This document shows, in pieces, positions 50,851 through 58,932 of a DNA stretch of 64,000 nucleotides. How positions within the stretch are numbered: position 1 is the first letter of the stretch; the number at the start of each line of letters is the position of its first letter. A model generated the notes under the pieces. That model made no database searches. It saw only the letters and a program-made list of their open reading frames with translations, and was not told where the DNA came from. Made by a program: the position numbers and the translations under genes. Origin of the DNA: Kribbella sp. VKM Ac-2569. GTDB lineage: Bacteria; Actinomycetota; Actinomycetes; Propionibacteriales; Kribbellaceae. The stretch lies in contig NZ_SGXJ01000001.1 of NCBI RefSeq assembly GCF_004216905.1, positions 1,798,001 to 1,862,000 of the forward strand, written 5' to 3'.

Positions 50851-51984
50851 TTGCTCCAGGCCACTACGCGTCATCGGTCGATCAAGCACCCCGACAGCCT
50901 CCCGCTCGGCAAAGACCGCGTGGTCGGCGTCCTCCGGGTTGATCGCCTCGCAGATCGAGTTGTACGTCCAGTTGAGCCAGCCAGTGATCGCGACCGCGAA
51001 CGAATCCAGCCCGAGCTTCGGCCACTCCCGCACCTCGCCGTACCCGTCCCGGAACGCCAACAGCCCACACTGGTTGACTTCCGGCCGCATCAGCCAGTGC
51101 GTCAGCACCGAGCCGAGCTCGAGCTCGGGGCTGAGCGATCCGGCGAAATCCCACTCCATCACGGTGAGCTCTCCGTCGCGTCCCTGGCGGACATTCTCCG
51201 GGTTCAGATTCCGGTTGCAGAGCATCAGTTCGTCGGGTGCGTCGAGCTCGATCGCCTGCAGTTCGCGGATCGCCGGCAGGCGTGCGTCGAGTTGCTCGGC
51301 CCACGGTTTGCCGGCCGCACGCGCACGACCGAGCAGGTGTTGCCAATCGTCCTCTGGACGGCGGAAGGCCAGGTAGCCGTGAATCGGCTCGTCGCTCGGG
51401 ATCGCCAACGCGTGCAACGTCCCGAACAAGGCACCCGCTCGACGAGCCAGCGCCGTCGACACCGGCAGCATTGGAGCCGGGCCGACCTCGAGCCACTCGT
51501 GCACGCGCCAGTTCTCGCCTCGCACCTTCTCGATCAGACGTCCGTGCGGGCTGATCGCCGCGGCCGGCGCGGCTACTCCAGCCGCGACAGCAGCCTCACG
51601 GAGCCGGGCGCCGAGCTCGGCCTGCTCGTTCGTGATCCAGTCGTAGACCGTGACGGCCATCCATCGGCCGCGGTCGGTCGTGAGGTCCCAGCAGCGCCCC
51701 ATCGCGGTGAACAACACGGGTTTCGCCGGCCCGGTCAACGTCCCCAGGTCAAACGCTTCGGCAAGCTCCTCGGCCAGTCCGGCGGGAGCCGTCGGCGTGT
51801 CCGCGACCCGGCGCTCGACCTCGGCCTTCAGCGCCGGCCAGTCGCGTACGCCGTACTCCGCGGCCAGCGCGCGTTGCGCTTCCGCGAGCGAGGCGTCCGG
51901 CTTGGATTCCCGTAGTGCCGCGAGGAGATCCTTGGCTTCCTTGCGCAGGTACTCGATGCTGGGCCGATCAGGCAGCAGTCTCAC
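50836..51984 (-). CDS. Kinase-fold (APH-like) protein lacking the catalytic Asp
   Basis: A 382-residue protein. Residues 1-60 match a short helical segment (RPSIEYLRKEAKDLLAALR, then EYGVRDWPALKAEVERR) often found at the start of ankyrin-type actinobacterial proteins. The rest is an aminoglycoside-phosphotransferase-like lobe. The catalytic loop reads CNRNLNPENV where active enzymes have HGDLHPGNV, so the base Asp is Asn. The metal-binding Asp in VMEWDFAGSLSP is present. The protein may be a pseudokinase or bind a substrate without phosphorylating it. Confidence 0.72.
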   Translation of the reverse strand: MRLLPDRPSIEYLRKEAKDLLAALRESKPDASLAEAQRALAAEYGVRDWPALKAEVERRVADTPTAPAGLAEELAEAFDLGTLTGPAKPVLFTAMGRCWDLTTDRGRWMAVTVYDWITNEQAELGARLREAAVAAGVAAPAAAISPHGRLIEKVRGENWRVHEWLEVGPAPMLPVSTALARRAGALFGTLHALAIPSDEPIHGYLAFRRPEDDWQHLLGRARAAGKPWAEQLDARLPAIRELQAIELDAPDELMLCNRNLNPENVRQGRDGELTVMEWDFAGSLSPELELGSVLTHWLMRPEVNQCGLLAFRDGYGEVREWPKLGLDSFAVAITGWLNWTYNSICEAINPEDADHAVFAEREAVGVLDRPMTRSGLEQLLVV

Positions 51985-52164
51985 AATGCGTCCTCTCGCA
52001 CCCGGACTCGCACGGGTCTCAAGAGAGCGTCATCGACCGCACTCAGCTTCGGAAATCGAGGTGGCTTCCAGCCTTCCGGCGAGTCTCGACGCGCCCTCGA
52101 ACGCATCTGCGAGGCTACCCAGCCCCGACCCGCCGGTCAACGGCTACCTGCGCGGCCCGCCCCG
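51985..52164. other. Non-coding gap upstream of the kinase-fold gene
   Basis: About 180 bases before the terminator-like hairpin hold no convincing gene. The first 60 bases, just upstream of the ATG at 51984, include a short direct repeat of GTGCGAG (minus strand). Promoter elements could not be set. Confidence 0.5.
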
Positions 52165-52193
52165 GGACCGCAGTCCCCGGGGAACTGCGGTCC
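52165..52193 (-). terminator. Hairpin terminator of the 37-residue gene
   Basis: GGACCGCAGT and ACTGCGGTCC form a perfect 10-base stem with an internal CCCC/GGGG. It begins 5 bases after the small gene stop codon. No T-run follows, so it may act as a pause or stabilising hairpin. Confidence 0.6.
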
Positions 52194-52198
52194 GGACG

Positions 52199-52312
52199 CT
52201 ACTTCCGCCCTTGTTTGGTGGGCGGGATGATCGAGCTGTCGCTCGGATTGGGTTTCGGCCGTTTGGGTTGCTTGGGTTTGCGGACTTCACGCCCGCCTTT
52301 GTTCTTCGACAT
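52199..52312 (-). CDS. Small basic protein, 37 residues, unknown function
   Basis: The frame begins MSKNKGGREVRKPKQPKRPK and ends PPTKQGRK. It is strongly basic, Lys/Pro-rich and probably unfolded. Similar short NREVRKPK-type proteins occur in other bacteria as uncharacterised or ribosome-associated-looking proteins; this is recalled, not searched. A stable hairpin follows the stop. Codons use AAA more than neighbours do. It stands alone between the kinase-fold gene and the iol operon. Confidence 0.65.
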   Translation of the reverse strand: MSKNKGGREVRKPKQPKRPKPNPSDSSIIPPTKQGRK

Positions 52313-52415
52313 GACGCACTCCGAGGCTTGCTGATGGCGGGCCGACGGCCCTGCGTACGCCGCGGTACTCCTCATGCCCCGGGGGTCACCTTCGACGCTA
52401 CACCTAAAGGCCCAA

Positions 52416-53918
52416 TCAGTCGTGGGTCGGGAAGCCGAGGTTGATCCCGCCGTGGGACGGGTCCAGCCACCGCGACGTGACCACCTTGCCCCGGGTGAAG
52501 AAGTGCACGCCTTCGGTCCCGTGGGCGTGGGTGTCGCCGAACAGCGAGTTCTTCCAGCCGCCGAACGAGTAGTACGCCATCGGCACCGGGATCGGGACGT
52601 TGATCCCGACCATGCCGACCTCCACCTCGTTCTGGAACCGGCGCGCCGCTCCGCCGTCGTTGGTGAAGATCGCCGTCCCGTTCCCGTACGGGTTCGAGTT
52701 CACCAGCTCGAGCGCCTCGTCGTACGACGGCGTACGCAGCACCGAGAGCACCGGACCGAAGATCTCGTCGGTGTAGATCGACATCTCCGGCGTCACCTTG
52801 TCGAACAGCGTCGGACCGAGCCAGAAGCCGTCGGCCGCACCGTCGAAGTCACCCGCGCGCCCGTCGACCACCAGCTCCGCGCCGGCCTCGACCCCGGCCG
52901 CGACGTACCCGGCGACCTTGTCCCGGTGCTCGCCGGTCACCAACGGGCCCATGTCGCAGGCGCGGGTCCCGTCGCCGGTCTTCAGCTTGCCCATCCGCTC
53001 CTTGATCTTGCCGATCAGCTCGTCCGCGATCGGCTCGACCGCGACCAGCGCGGAGATCGCCATGCACCGCTCGCCCGCCGACCCGAACCCGGCGTTCACG
53101 GCCGCGTCCGCCGCGAGGTCCAGGTCCGCGTCCGGGAGCACGATCATGTGGTTCTTCGCGCCGCCGAGGGCCTGCACGCGCTTGCCGTTGCGGGTGCCGT
53201 TCTCGTAGACGTACTTCGCGATCGGCGTGGAACCGACGAACGACACCGACTTGATGTCCGGGTGCTCGAGCAGTCGATCGACCGCCTCCTTGTCACCGTG
53301 CACGACGTTCACCACGCCGTCCGGCAGGCCGGCCTCCTTCCACAGCTCGGCCATCGCGTTCGCCGCGGAGGGGTCCTTCTCGGACGGCTTGATCACCACA
53401 CTGTTGCCACAGGCAACCGCGATCGGGACGAACCACATCGGCACCATGGCCGGGAAGTTGAACGGCGAGATCACGGCGCTGACGCCGAGCGGCTGCCGGA
53501 TCGAGTACACGTCGACCTTGGTCGAGACGCCCTCGCTGTACCCGCCCTTGAGCAGGTGCGGGATCCCGCAGGCGAACTCGATCACCTCGAGGCCGCGGGT
53601 CACCTCGCCGAGCGCGTCGGACAGCACCTTGCCGTGCTCGGCAGTGATCAGCTGCGCGATCCGCTCCTTGTCGCGGTTCACCAGCTCGCGGTACGCGAAC
53701 AGGACCTGGGCGCGCTTGGTGAGCGAGGTCTGTGCCCAGGTCTTCGACGCCTCGTGAGCGACCTTGACGACCTCGTCGACCGTGGCCGCCGACGCCAGGT
53801 CCAGCTCGCCCGTGACCTGACCGGTCGCGGGGTTGTAGACCTTGCTGGTCCGCTCGGCCACGCCGGTCCACGAGCTGCCGCCGACGAGGTGGGTGATGCG
53901 CTTGCTGTCAGTACTCAC
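52416..53918 (-). CDS. mmsA: Methylmalonate-semialdehyde dehydrogenase (CoA-acylating)
   Basis: A 500-residue aldehyde dehydrogenase-fold enzyme. ISPFNFPAMVPMWF is the cofactor site, ALGGAKNHMIVLPDAD the region before the active site, and GSAGERCMAIS holds the nucleophile Cys. In inositol catabolism (as IolA) it converts malonic semialdehyde to acetyl-CoA; the same enzyme also serves valine degradation. It is the last gene of the iol operon, 45 bases behind the dehydrogenase gene. Length and motifs are complete. Confidence 0.93.
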   Translation of the reverse strand: MSTDSKRITHLVGGSSWTGVAERTSKVYNPATGQVTGELDLASAATVDEVVKVAHEASKTWAQTSLTKRAQVLFAYRELVNRDKERIAQLITAEHGKVLSDALGEVTRGLEVIEFACGIPHLLKGGYSEGVSTKVDVYSIRQPLGVSAVISPFNFPAMVPMWFVPIAVACGNSVVIKPSEKDPSAANAMAELWKEAGLPDGVVNVVHGDKEAVDRLLEHPDIKSVSFVGSTPIAKYVYENGTRNGKRVQALGGAKNHMIVLPDADLDLAADAAVNAGFGSAGERCMAISALVAVEPIADELIGKIKERMGKLKTGDGTRACDMGPLVTGEHRDKVAGYVAAGVEAGAELVVDGRAGDFDGAADGFWLGPTLFDKVTPEMSIYTDEIFGPVLSVLRTPSYDEALELVNSNPYGNGTAIFTNDGGAARRFQNEVEVGMVGINVPIPVPMAYYSFGGWKNSLFGDTHAHGTEGVHFFTRGKVVTSRWLDPSHGGINLGFPTHD

Positions 53919-53963
53919 GATGTTTCCTCACTGCTGGTGGTGTTTCCGAAATGCTGCTGGCGG

Positions 53964-55049
53964 TCATCCCAGTACCTTGCTCCGATCGGCCAGGGCGACG
54001 TCGACGGGCTTGCCGGTGCTCAACGACTCCAGCCCGGCCTCGCAGACGGCCGCCGCCGCGTAGCCGTCCCAGGCGCTCGGCCCGTCGATCTCACCGCGCA
54101 CGGTGGCGTCGACCCAGCGCTGCACCTCGATGTCGTACGCCTGCTCGAACCGGACCCGGAAGTCGGCCGGCATCGTGCCGCCCCACTGCTCGCCGGCCCG
54201 GGTGAAGACGCCGGACCCGAGGCCGATCGTCGCGCTCCCGCGCTCGGCCACCGCCTCACACCGGACCTCGTACCCGACCTGGAAGTTCACGAACACCTCC
54301 ACGTTGGCCATCGCCCCGTTCGCCAGCTCGAACACGGCCAGCTGCGGATCGAGTACGCCGTCACCAACGAGACTCGTCGGCGCCGGGGTGTGCACGGTGA
54401 TCCGGGTGATCTCCTCGCCGAACAGCCACCGGGCGACGTCGACCTCGTGCACCATCGAGTCCCGGACGATCATCTCGCTCCGGAACGTCGGCGGGGCCGA
54501 CTTGTTCCGGTGGACGTTGTGCAGGAGCAGCGTCCGCCCGAGGTCACCCGAGTCGAGCAGTTGCTTCAAAGCGGCGTACTCCGGGTCGAACCGCCGCATG
54601 AACCCGACCTGGATCAGCTGCCGTCCGAGCTTGTGTTCGGCCTCGACCACGCGCAACGCCGACGCCGCGTCCATCGTCAACGGCTTCTCGCAGAGCACCG
54701 GCTTCCCGTGCTCCAAGCACGCGAACAGCTGCTCCGCATGCACGGACCCCGGCGACGCCAGGATCACCGCGTCGACGTCGTCGGCCGCGATCAGATCCAG
54801 CGGATCCTCGACCACACGAACAGTCTCCGCGTACGCCGTACCGCCCGAGTGTCTCGCCGTACTGACGGAGCCGCCAGCTGACCTGTCCGCCGACCTTTCC
54901 GACAGCCTGCCGGCGAGCGCCTCGGCCCGGCCCGCATCCGCATCGGAGACGGCGACCAGGCGTGCACCCACTGTTTTCCGCACAACGCGTTCGGCGTGGT
55001 CGGCGCCCATCACTCCGACGCCGACGATCCCGACCCGCAGCTCGGTCAT
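53964..55049 (-). CDS. iolG: Inositol 2-dehydrogenase-like Gfo/Idh/MocA protein
   Basis: A 361-residue NAD-binding dehydrogenase. GIVGVGVMGADHAERV is the dinucleotide site, CEKPLTMD carries the Lys, and DSMVHEVDVARWLFGEE the His/Asp region. It should oxidise myo-inositol to 2-keto-myo-inositol. Residues 50-75 (SERSADRSAGGSVSTARHSG) are an extra low-complexity loop not seen in the usual family. The start overlaps the ABC ATPase gene by four bases, tying it to the uptake system. Confidence 0.85.
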   Translation of the reverse strand: MTELRVGIVGVGVMGADHAERVVRKTVGARLVAVSDADAGRAEALAGRLSERSADRSAGGSVSTARHSGGTAYAETVRVVEDPLDLIAADDVDAVILASPGSVHAEQLFACLEHGKPVLCEKPLTMDAASALRVVEAEHKLGRQLIQVGFMRRFDPEYAALKQLLDSGDLGRTLLLHNVHRNKSAPPTFRSEMIVRDSMVHEVDVARWLFGEEITRITVHTPAPTSLVGDGVLDPQLAVFELANGAMANVEVFVNFQVGYEVRCEAVAERGSATIGLGSGVFTRAGEQWGGTMPADFRVRFEQAYDIEVQRWVDATVRGEIDGPSAWDGYAAAAVCEAGLESLSTGKPVDVALADRSKVLG

Positions 55050-55906
55050 GTGCCCTCCTGCCCCTTCTGCACATCATCCACGACCACCTCGGGATTGATC
55101 TCCCGCAGCTCGTGGCTCAGCGCTTCCAGCTCGGAACCGCCGGCCATCTCGGTCGTCAGCTCCTCCAGCGTGATCTCCGACCGGTGCGTGTCGAGCGCCA
55201 CCCGACCGAGCTTCAGCACGACGAAGTGATTACCGACCAGGTACGCGTGATGCGGGTTGTGGGTGATGAAGATGACCCCGATCCCGGCGTCGCGCGCCTT
55301 CACGACGTACTTCAGCACCACCCCCGACTGGTTCACGCCGAGCGCAGCGGTCGGCTCGTCGAGGATCAGCACCTTGGCCCCGAAGTGGATCGCCCGCGCG
55401 ATCGCGACACATTGCCGCTGACCACCCGACAGCTTGCCGACCGGCTGCTCGAGATCGGGGATCGAGATCCCCATCTTGGTCAGCTCCTCCTGCGCGATCC
55501 GCTTCATCTTCGCCGCGTCCAACTGCCGGAACGGTCCCTTGGTGAGCTCGTTGCCGAGGAAGAAGTTCCGCCAGACCGACATCAACGGCGCCAGCGCCAG
55601 GTCCTGGTAAACGGTCGCGATACCGCTGTCGAGCGACTCGCGCGGCGAACCGAAGTGCCGCTCCTCGCCGTTCACCGACATCCGGCCGGACGTGTAGTCG
55701 TGCAGTCCGGCGATGATCTTGATCAGCGTGGACTTGCCCGCGCCGTTGTCGCCGAGCACGCAGGTGATCTCGCCCTGCCGGACGGACAGCGACACCCCGC
55801 GCAGCGCCTGGATGTTGCCGTAGCTCTTGCCGACGTCCTCGAGCAGCACGATCGGCGTGTTCGGACTGGTCGTCGCGTCGTCCGCGAACGACTTCGTGGT
55901 GGTCAT
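55046..55906 (-). CDS. Sugar/inositol ABC transporter ATP-binding protein
   Basis: A 286-residue single ABC domain. Walker A GDNGAGKST, signature LSGGQRQCVAIARA, Walker B VLILDEPTAALG and switch His FITHNPHHA are intact. Ribose-type transporters often have two fused ABC domains; this has one, as in FrcA-like systems. A C-terminal tail of about 40 residues is acidic. It overlaps the permease gene by four bases. In an iol operon it most likely imports myo-inositol. Confidence 0.9.
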   Translation of the reverse strand: MTTTKSFADDATTSPNTPIVLLEDVGKSYGNIQALRGVSLSVRQGEITCVLGDNGAGKSTLIKIIAGLHDYTSGRMSVNGEERHFGSPRESLDSGIATVYQDLALAPLMSVWRNFFLGNELTKGPFRQLDAAKMKRIAQEELTKMGISIPDLEQPVGKLSGGQRQCVAIARAIHFGAKVLILDEPTAALGVNQSGVVLKYVVKARDAGIGVIFITHNPHHAYLVGNHFVVLKLGRVALDTHRSEITLEELTTEMAGGSELEALSHELREINPEVVVDDVQKGQEGT

Positions 55907-56949
55907 CGTGCCTCCGCCCTGTTCTTGACGACGAGATTGACGATGGTGGCCAGCAGCAACATCGCGCCGAGGAACGCCTTGAACCAGTCCGGGTTCCAGC
56001 CGGCGTACACGACACCCAGCTGGACCATTCCGAAGATCAGCGCGCCGACCGCGCCGCCCACGACGGACCCGTAGCCGCCGGTGAGCAGGCAGCCGCCGAC
56101 GACCGCCGCGATGATGTAGAGGAACTCCTTGCCGACACCTTCACCGGACTGCACCACGCCGTTCTGCACGAACAGCAGCTGCATGCCGGTGAACCAGGCG
56201 AAGAACCCGACCGCCATGAACAGGCCGATCTTGACCTTCTTCACCGGTACGCCGACGGCCCGCGCGGCCGCCGCGTCACCGCCGACCGCGAAGATCCAGT
56301 TGCCGATCTGCGTCTTCAGCAGCACCCAGGCGGCGATCGCGACGAACACGATCCACCAGACGATGATGATCTTGATCGTCACGCCGCCGAGCTTGAACTC
56401 CGACGCGAACACCGCCTTCGCCGCGCCGAACCCGTCCATGTCGCTGATCGAGTTCGACGCGACGGCGCCGGAGGCGAGCCGCGTGACCGCGATGTTCAGG
56501 CCTTGCAGGATGAAGAACGTACCCAGCGTCACCAGGAAGCTGGGCAGGCCCGTCCGCATCAGCAGCCAGCCGTTGAAGGCGCCGATCGCCAGTGAGAGTG
56601 CCAGCGCGACGATCACGCCGAGCCAGACGTTCAGGCTGAACTGGTAGGCGAAGAGGCCCGCGGTCAGGCCCGAGGTCGTCACCGCGACACCGGCCGACAG
56701 GTCGAACTCGCCGCCGATCATGAGCAGCGACACCGGCACGGCCATCACACCGATCAGCGCAGCCTGGTACAGGATCGTGCCGGTGTTGTTGATGTCGCGG
56801 AACGGCGGGGCTGCGATCACGAAGAACACCAGGATCACGGCCGCGCCGACGAGCGACCCGATCTCCGGCCGGCTGAGCAGCCGGGCGCCGAGGGACCGGG
56901 CGGAGACGCGGTCGTCCGCCGACGCGGGTGAGGTGATGGTCGATGCCAT
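55903..56949 (-). CDS. Sugar/inositol ABC transporter permease
   Basis: A 348-residue RbsC-like permease with about ten hydrophobic segments. GGEFDLSAGVAVTTSGL and GAFNGWLLMRTGLPSFLVTLGTFF mark the conserved early region, and GGCLLTGGYGSVVGGAVGAL the EAA-like late region (each given in parts). It forms the channel with the ATPase encoded next. It lies 9 bases behind the binding-protein gene. Confidence 0.92.
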   Translation of the reverse strand: MASTITSPASADDRVSARSLGARLLSRPEIGSLVGAAVILVFFVIAAPPFRDINNTGTILYQAALIGVMAVPVSLLMIGGEFDLSAGVAVTTSGLTAGLFAYQFSLNVWLGVIVALALSLAIGAFNGWLLMRTGLPSFLVTLGTFFILQGLNIAVTRLASGAVASNSISDMDGFGAAKAVFASEFKLGGVTIKIIIVWWIVFVAIAAWVLLKTQIGNWIFAVGGDAAAARAVGVPVKKVKIGLFMAVGFFAWFTGMQLLFVQNGVVQSGEGVGKEFLYIIAAVVGGCLLTGGYGSVVGGAVGALIFGMVQLGVVYAGWNPDWFKAFLGAMLLLATIVNLVVKNRAEAR

Positions 56950-56958
56950 GGCGCTACC

Positions 56959-57957
56959 TCAGCGCGTCCCGGCTTCGGCGTACTTCTGGACCGCGGCGAT
57001 GTTCGACTTGTCGATGAAGGCCGGCCCGGTCAGAGTCGCCTCGCCGCCGCCGATGGTGTCGCCGTTGGTCTTGTAGAGCCAGATCGCGTCGATCGAGAGG
57101 TAGCCCTGCAGGTACGGCTGCTGATCGACGGCGAACTGCACGGTGCCGTCCGCGACCGCCTTGGCCATCTCCTTGCTCATGTCGAAGCTACCGATCTTCG
57201 CCGACGATCCGGCGTCCTTGGCCGCCTGGACAGCGGTCAGCGCGATCCCCGCGTTGAGCGCGACCACGTAGTCGGCGCTCTTGTCCGCCTGCAGCTTCGA
57301 GGTCAGGGTCGCCTGCGTCCCGGGCTGGTCGGTACCGTTGACGTTGACGTTCTGGACGCCGTCGCCGAGTTTGTCCTTGATGCCCTGGCAGCGGGCCTCG
57401 AGGCTGACGTTGCCCTGCTCGTGGATGACGCACAGCACGTTCTTCGCGCCGAGTTGCTTGAGCTTGTCACCGGTCGCCTGGCCGGCGATCCGCTCGTCCT
57501 GGCCGAAGTACCCGAGGGCGCCGGTCGTCTTCCACTGGTCGAGGCCACCGTTGAGGATGGTCACCGGGATACCGGCCGCGATCGCCTTCTTGACGTTCGG
57601 GATCACCGCGTCCGGCTTGTTCAGCGTGATCGCGATGCCGCCGACCTTCGAGTCGATCGCGGTCTGCACGAGGTTCGCCTGGGCCGCGCCGTCCGGGTCG
57701 GCGGAGTACTGCAGCTCGATGTTGTCCTTCTTCGCGGCCGCCTCGGCCCCACGCCGCACGATGTCCCAGAAGGTGTCGCCGGGACCCGAGTGGGTGATCA
57801 TGGCAACCTTCATCCGCGGCGTGTCCGCGACGTTGCCGCCGCTGTCGCCGGAGCTCTCCTCCTTCTGCTTGCCGCCGGAGGAGCTGCACGCGGCCAGAGC
57901 CACCGCGAGCACGCCAGCCGCGACCGCGGCCCCCGTCTTCTTCTGCCACCGAACCAT
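56959..57957 (-). CDS. Sugar/inositol ABC transporter substrate-binding lipoprotein
   Basis: A 332-residue lipoprotein of the periplasmic-binding domain 4 type (ribose/inositol group). The lipobox LAACS is at about residue 24, followed by a Ser/Gly linker and MKVAMITHSGPGDTFW. NKPDAVIPNVKKAIAAGIPV and GYFGQDERIAGQATG are the ligand-domain landmarks. The operon context points to inositol as ligand. Confidence 0.9.
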   Translation of the reverse strand: MVRWQKKTGAAVAAGVLAVALAACSSSGGKQKEESSGDSGGNVADTPRMKVAMITHSGPGDTFWDIVRRGAEAAAKKDNIELQYSADPDGAAQANLVQTAIDSKVGGIAITLNKPDAVIPNVKKAIAAGIPVTILNGGLDQWKTTGALGYFGQDERIAGQATGDKLKQLGAKNVLCVIHEQGNVSLEARCQGIKDKLGDGVQNVNVNGTDQPGTQATLTSKLQADKSADYVVALNAGIALTAVQAAKDAGSSAKIGSFDMSKEMAKAVADGTVQFAVDQQPYLQGYLSIDAIWLYKTNGDTIGGGEATLTGPAFIDKSNIAAVQKYAEAGTR

Positions 57958-58038
57958 GACTTGCTACCTGCCTTTCAGGTGGTCCGCGGCGCTCCGCGGA
58001 CTTGCGTGGGACCCGAGAGTTTCACACTCCCGTGGCCG

Positions 58039-58932
58039 TCATCTCGATGAAGCACCCCCAGAAGCAGTGAGATACGCCAACGTCCGCGCCGCGATCGGCA
58101 GCGGTACGTCGGGCGCACACGGGTACATGTCCTGCTCGACGATCGCGAACAGGTCGGCGTCGAGCCCGGCCAGCGCGTCGAGGACCGGCGGCAGCTCGGG
58201 CACCCCGTTGGGCGGCTCGCACATCACGCCCCGCCGTACCGCCTCGTCCATGCTCAGGCCCTCGGCCTCGACCTCCGCGAGGATCGTCGGATCGACCTGT
58301 TTGAGGTGGACGTAACCGATCCGGTCCGGGTACTTCCGGATCAGCTCGAGGTTGTCGCCACCGCAGTAGCTGATGTGACCGGTGTCGAGGCACAGGTTCA
58401 CGAAGGCGCTGTCGGTCTCCTCGAGGAAGCGCTCGACGGTGTCCTGCGTGTCGACATGTCCATCCGCATGCGGGTGGTACTGCGTCAGCAGCCCGAACTC
58501 CTCCGCCAGGCGTCGACCCAGCTCGGTCACCGCCTGCCCATGTCTGGCCTGACCCTCGTGGTCCAGTCTCTCCTCGACGATCTCGCCGTTGTCACCGCGC
58601 CACATCGACGGCATCACGACCAGGTGCTTCGCGCCCATCGCGGCCGTCAGCTCGGCCGTCTTGGCGACATCGCGCCAGGTCGCCTCCCACCCTTCGGGGC
58701 GATGCAACTGCTCGAACGTCGTACCGGCGGTCATCGTCAGACCGCGCTGGTCAAGCTCGTCCTTCAACCTCACCGGGTCGGTCGGAAGGTACCCGTACGG
58801 ACCGAGCTCGATCCGCGTGTACCCGGCCGCGACCACCTCGTCCAGGAACCGCGTCCACGGCGTCTGCTGCGCGTCGTCGGCGAACCAGACTCCCCACGAG
58901 TCCGGCGCCGTACCGATGTCGACACTGCCCAT
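58039..58932 (-). CDS. TIM-barrel isomerase/dehydratase, IolE- or IolH-like
   Basis: A 297-residue xylose-isomerase-like TIM barrel. APDSWGVWFADD is the opening, LLTQYHPHADGHVD and LCLDTGHISYCGGD supply metal ligands, and YVHLKQVDP the late strand. In the iol pathway the candidate role is 2-keto-myo-inositol dehydratase (IolE); IolH-like proteins look similar, so the choice is open. ATG at 58932 has AAGGGG upstream. The start shares a base with the iolD stop. An 81-base gap separates it from the transporter genes. Confidence 0.82.
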   Translation of the reverse strand: MGSVDIGTAPDSWGVWFADDAQQTPWTRFLDEVVAAGYTRIELGPYGYLPTDPVRLKDELDQRGLTMTAGTTFEQLHRPEGWEATWRDVAKTAELTAAMGAKHLVVMPSMWRGDNGEIVEERLDHEGQARHGQAVTELGRRLAEEFGLLTQYHPHADGHVDTQDTVERFLEETDSAFVNLCLDTGHISYCGGDNLELIRKYPDRIGYVHLKQVDPTILAEVEAEGLSMDEAVRRGVMCEPPNGVPELPPVLDALAGLDADLFAIVEQDMYPCAPDVPLPIAARTLAYLTASGGASSR

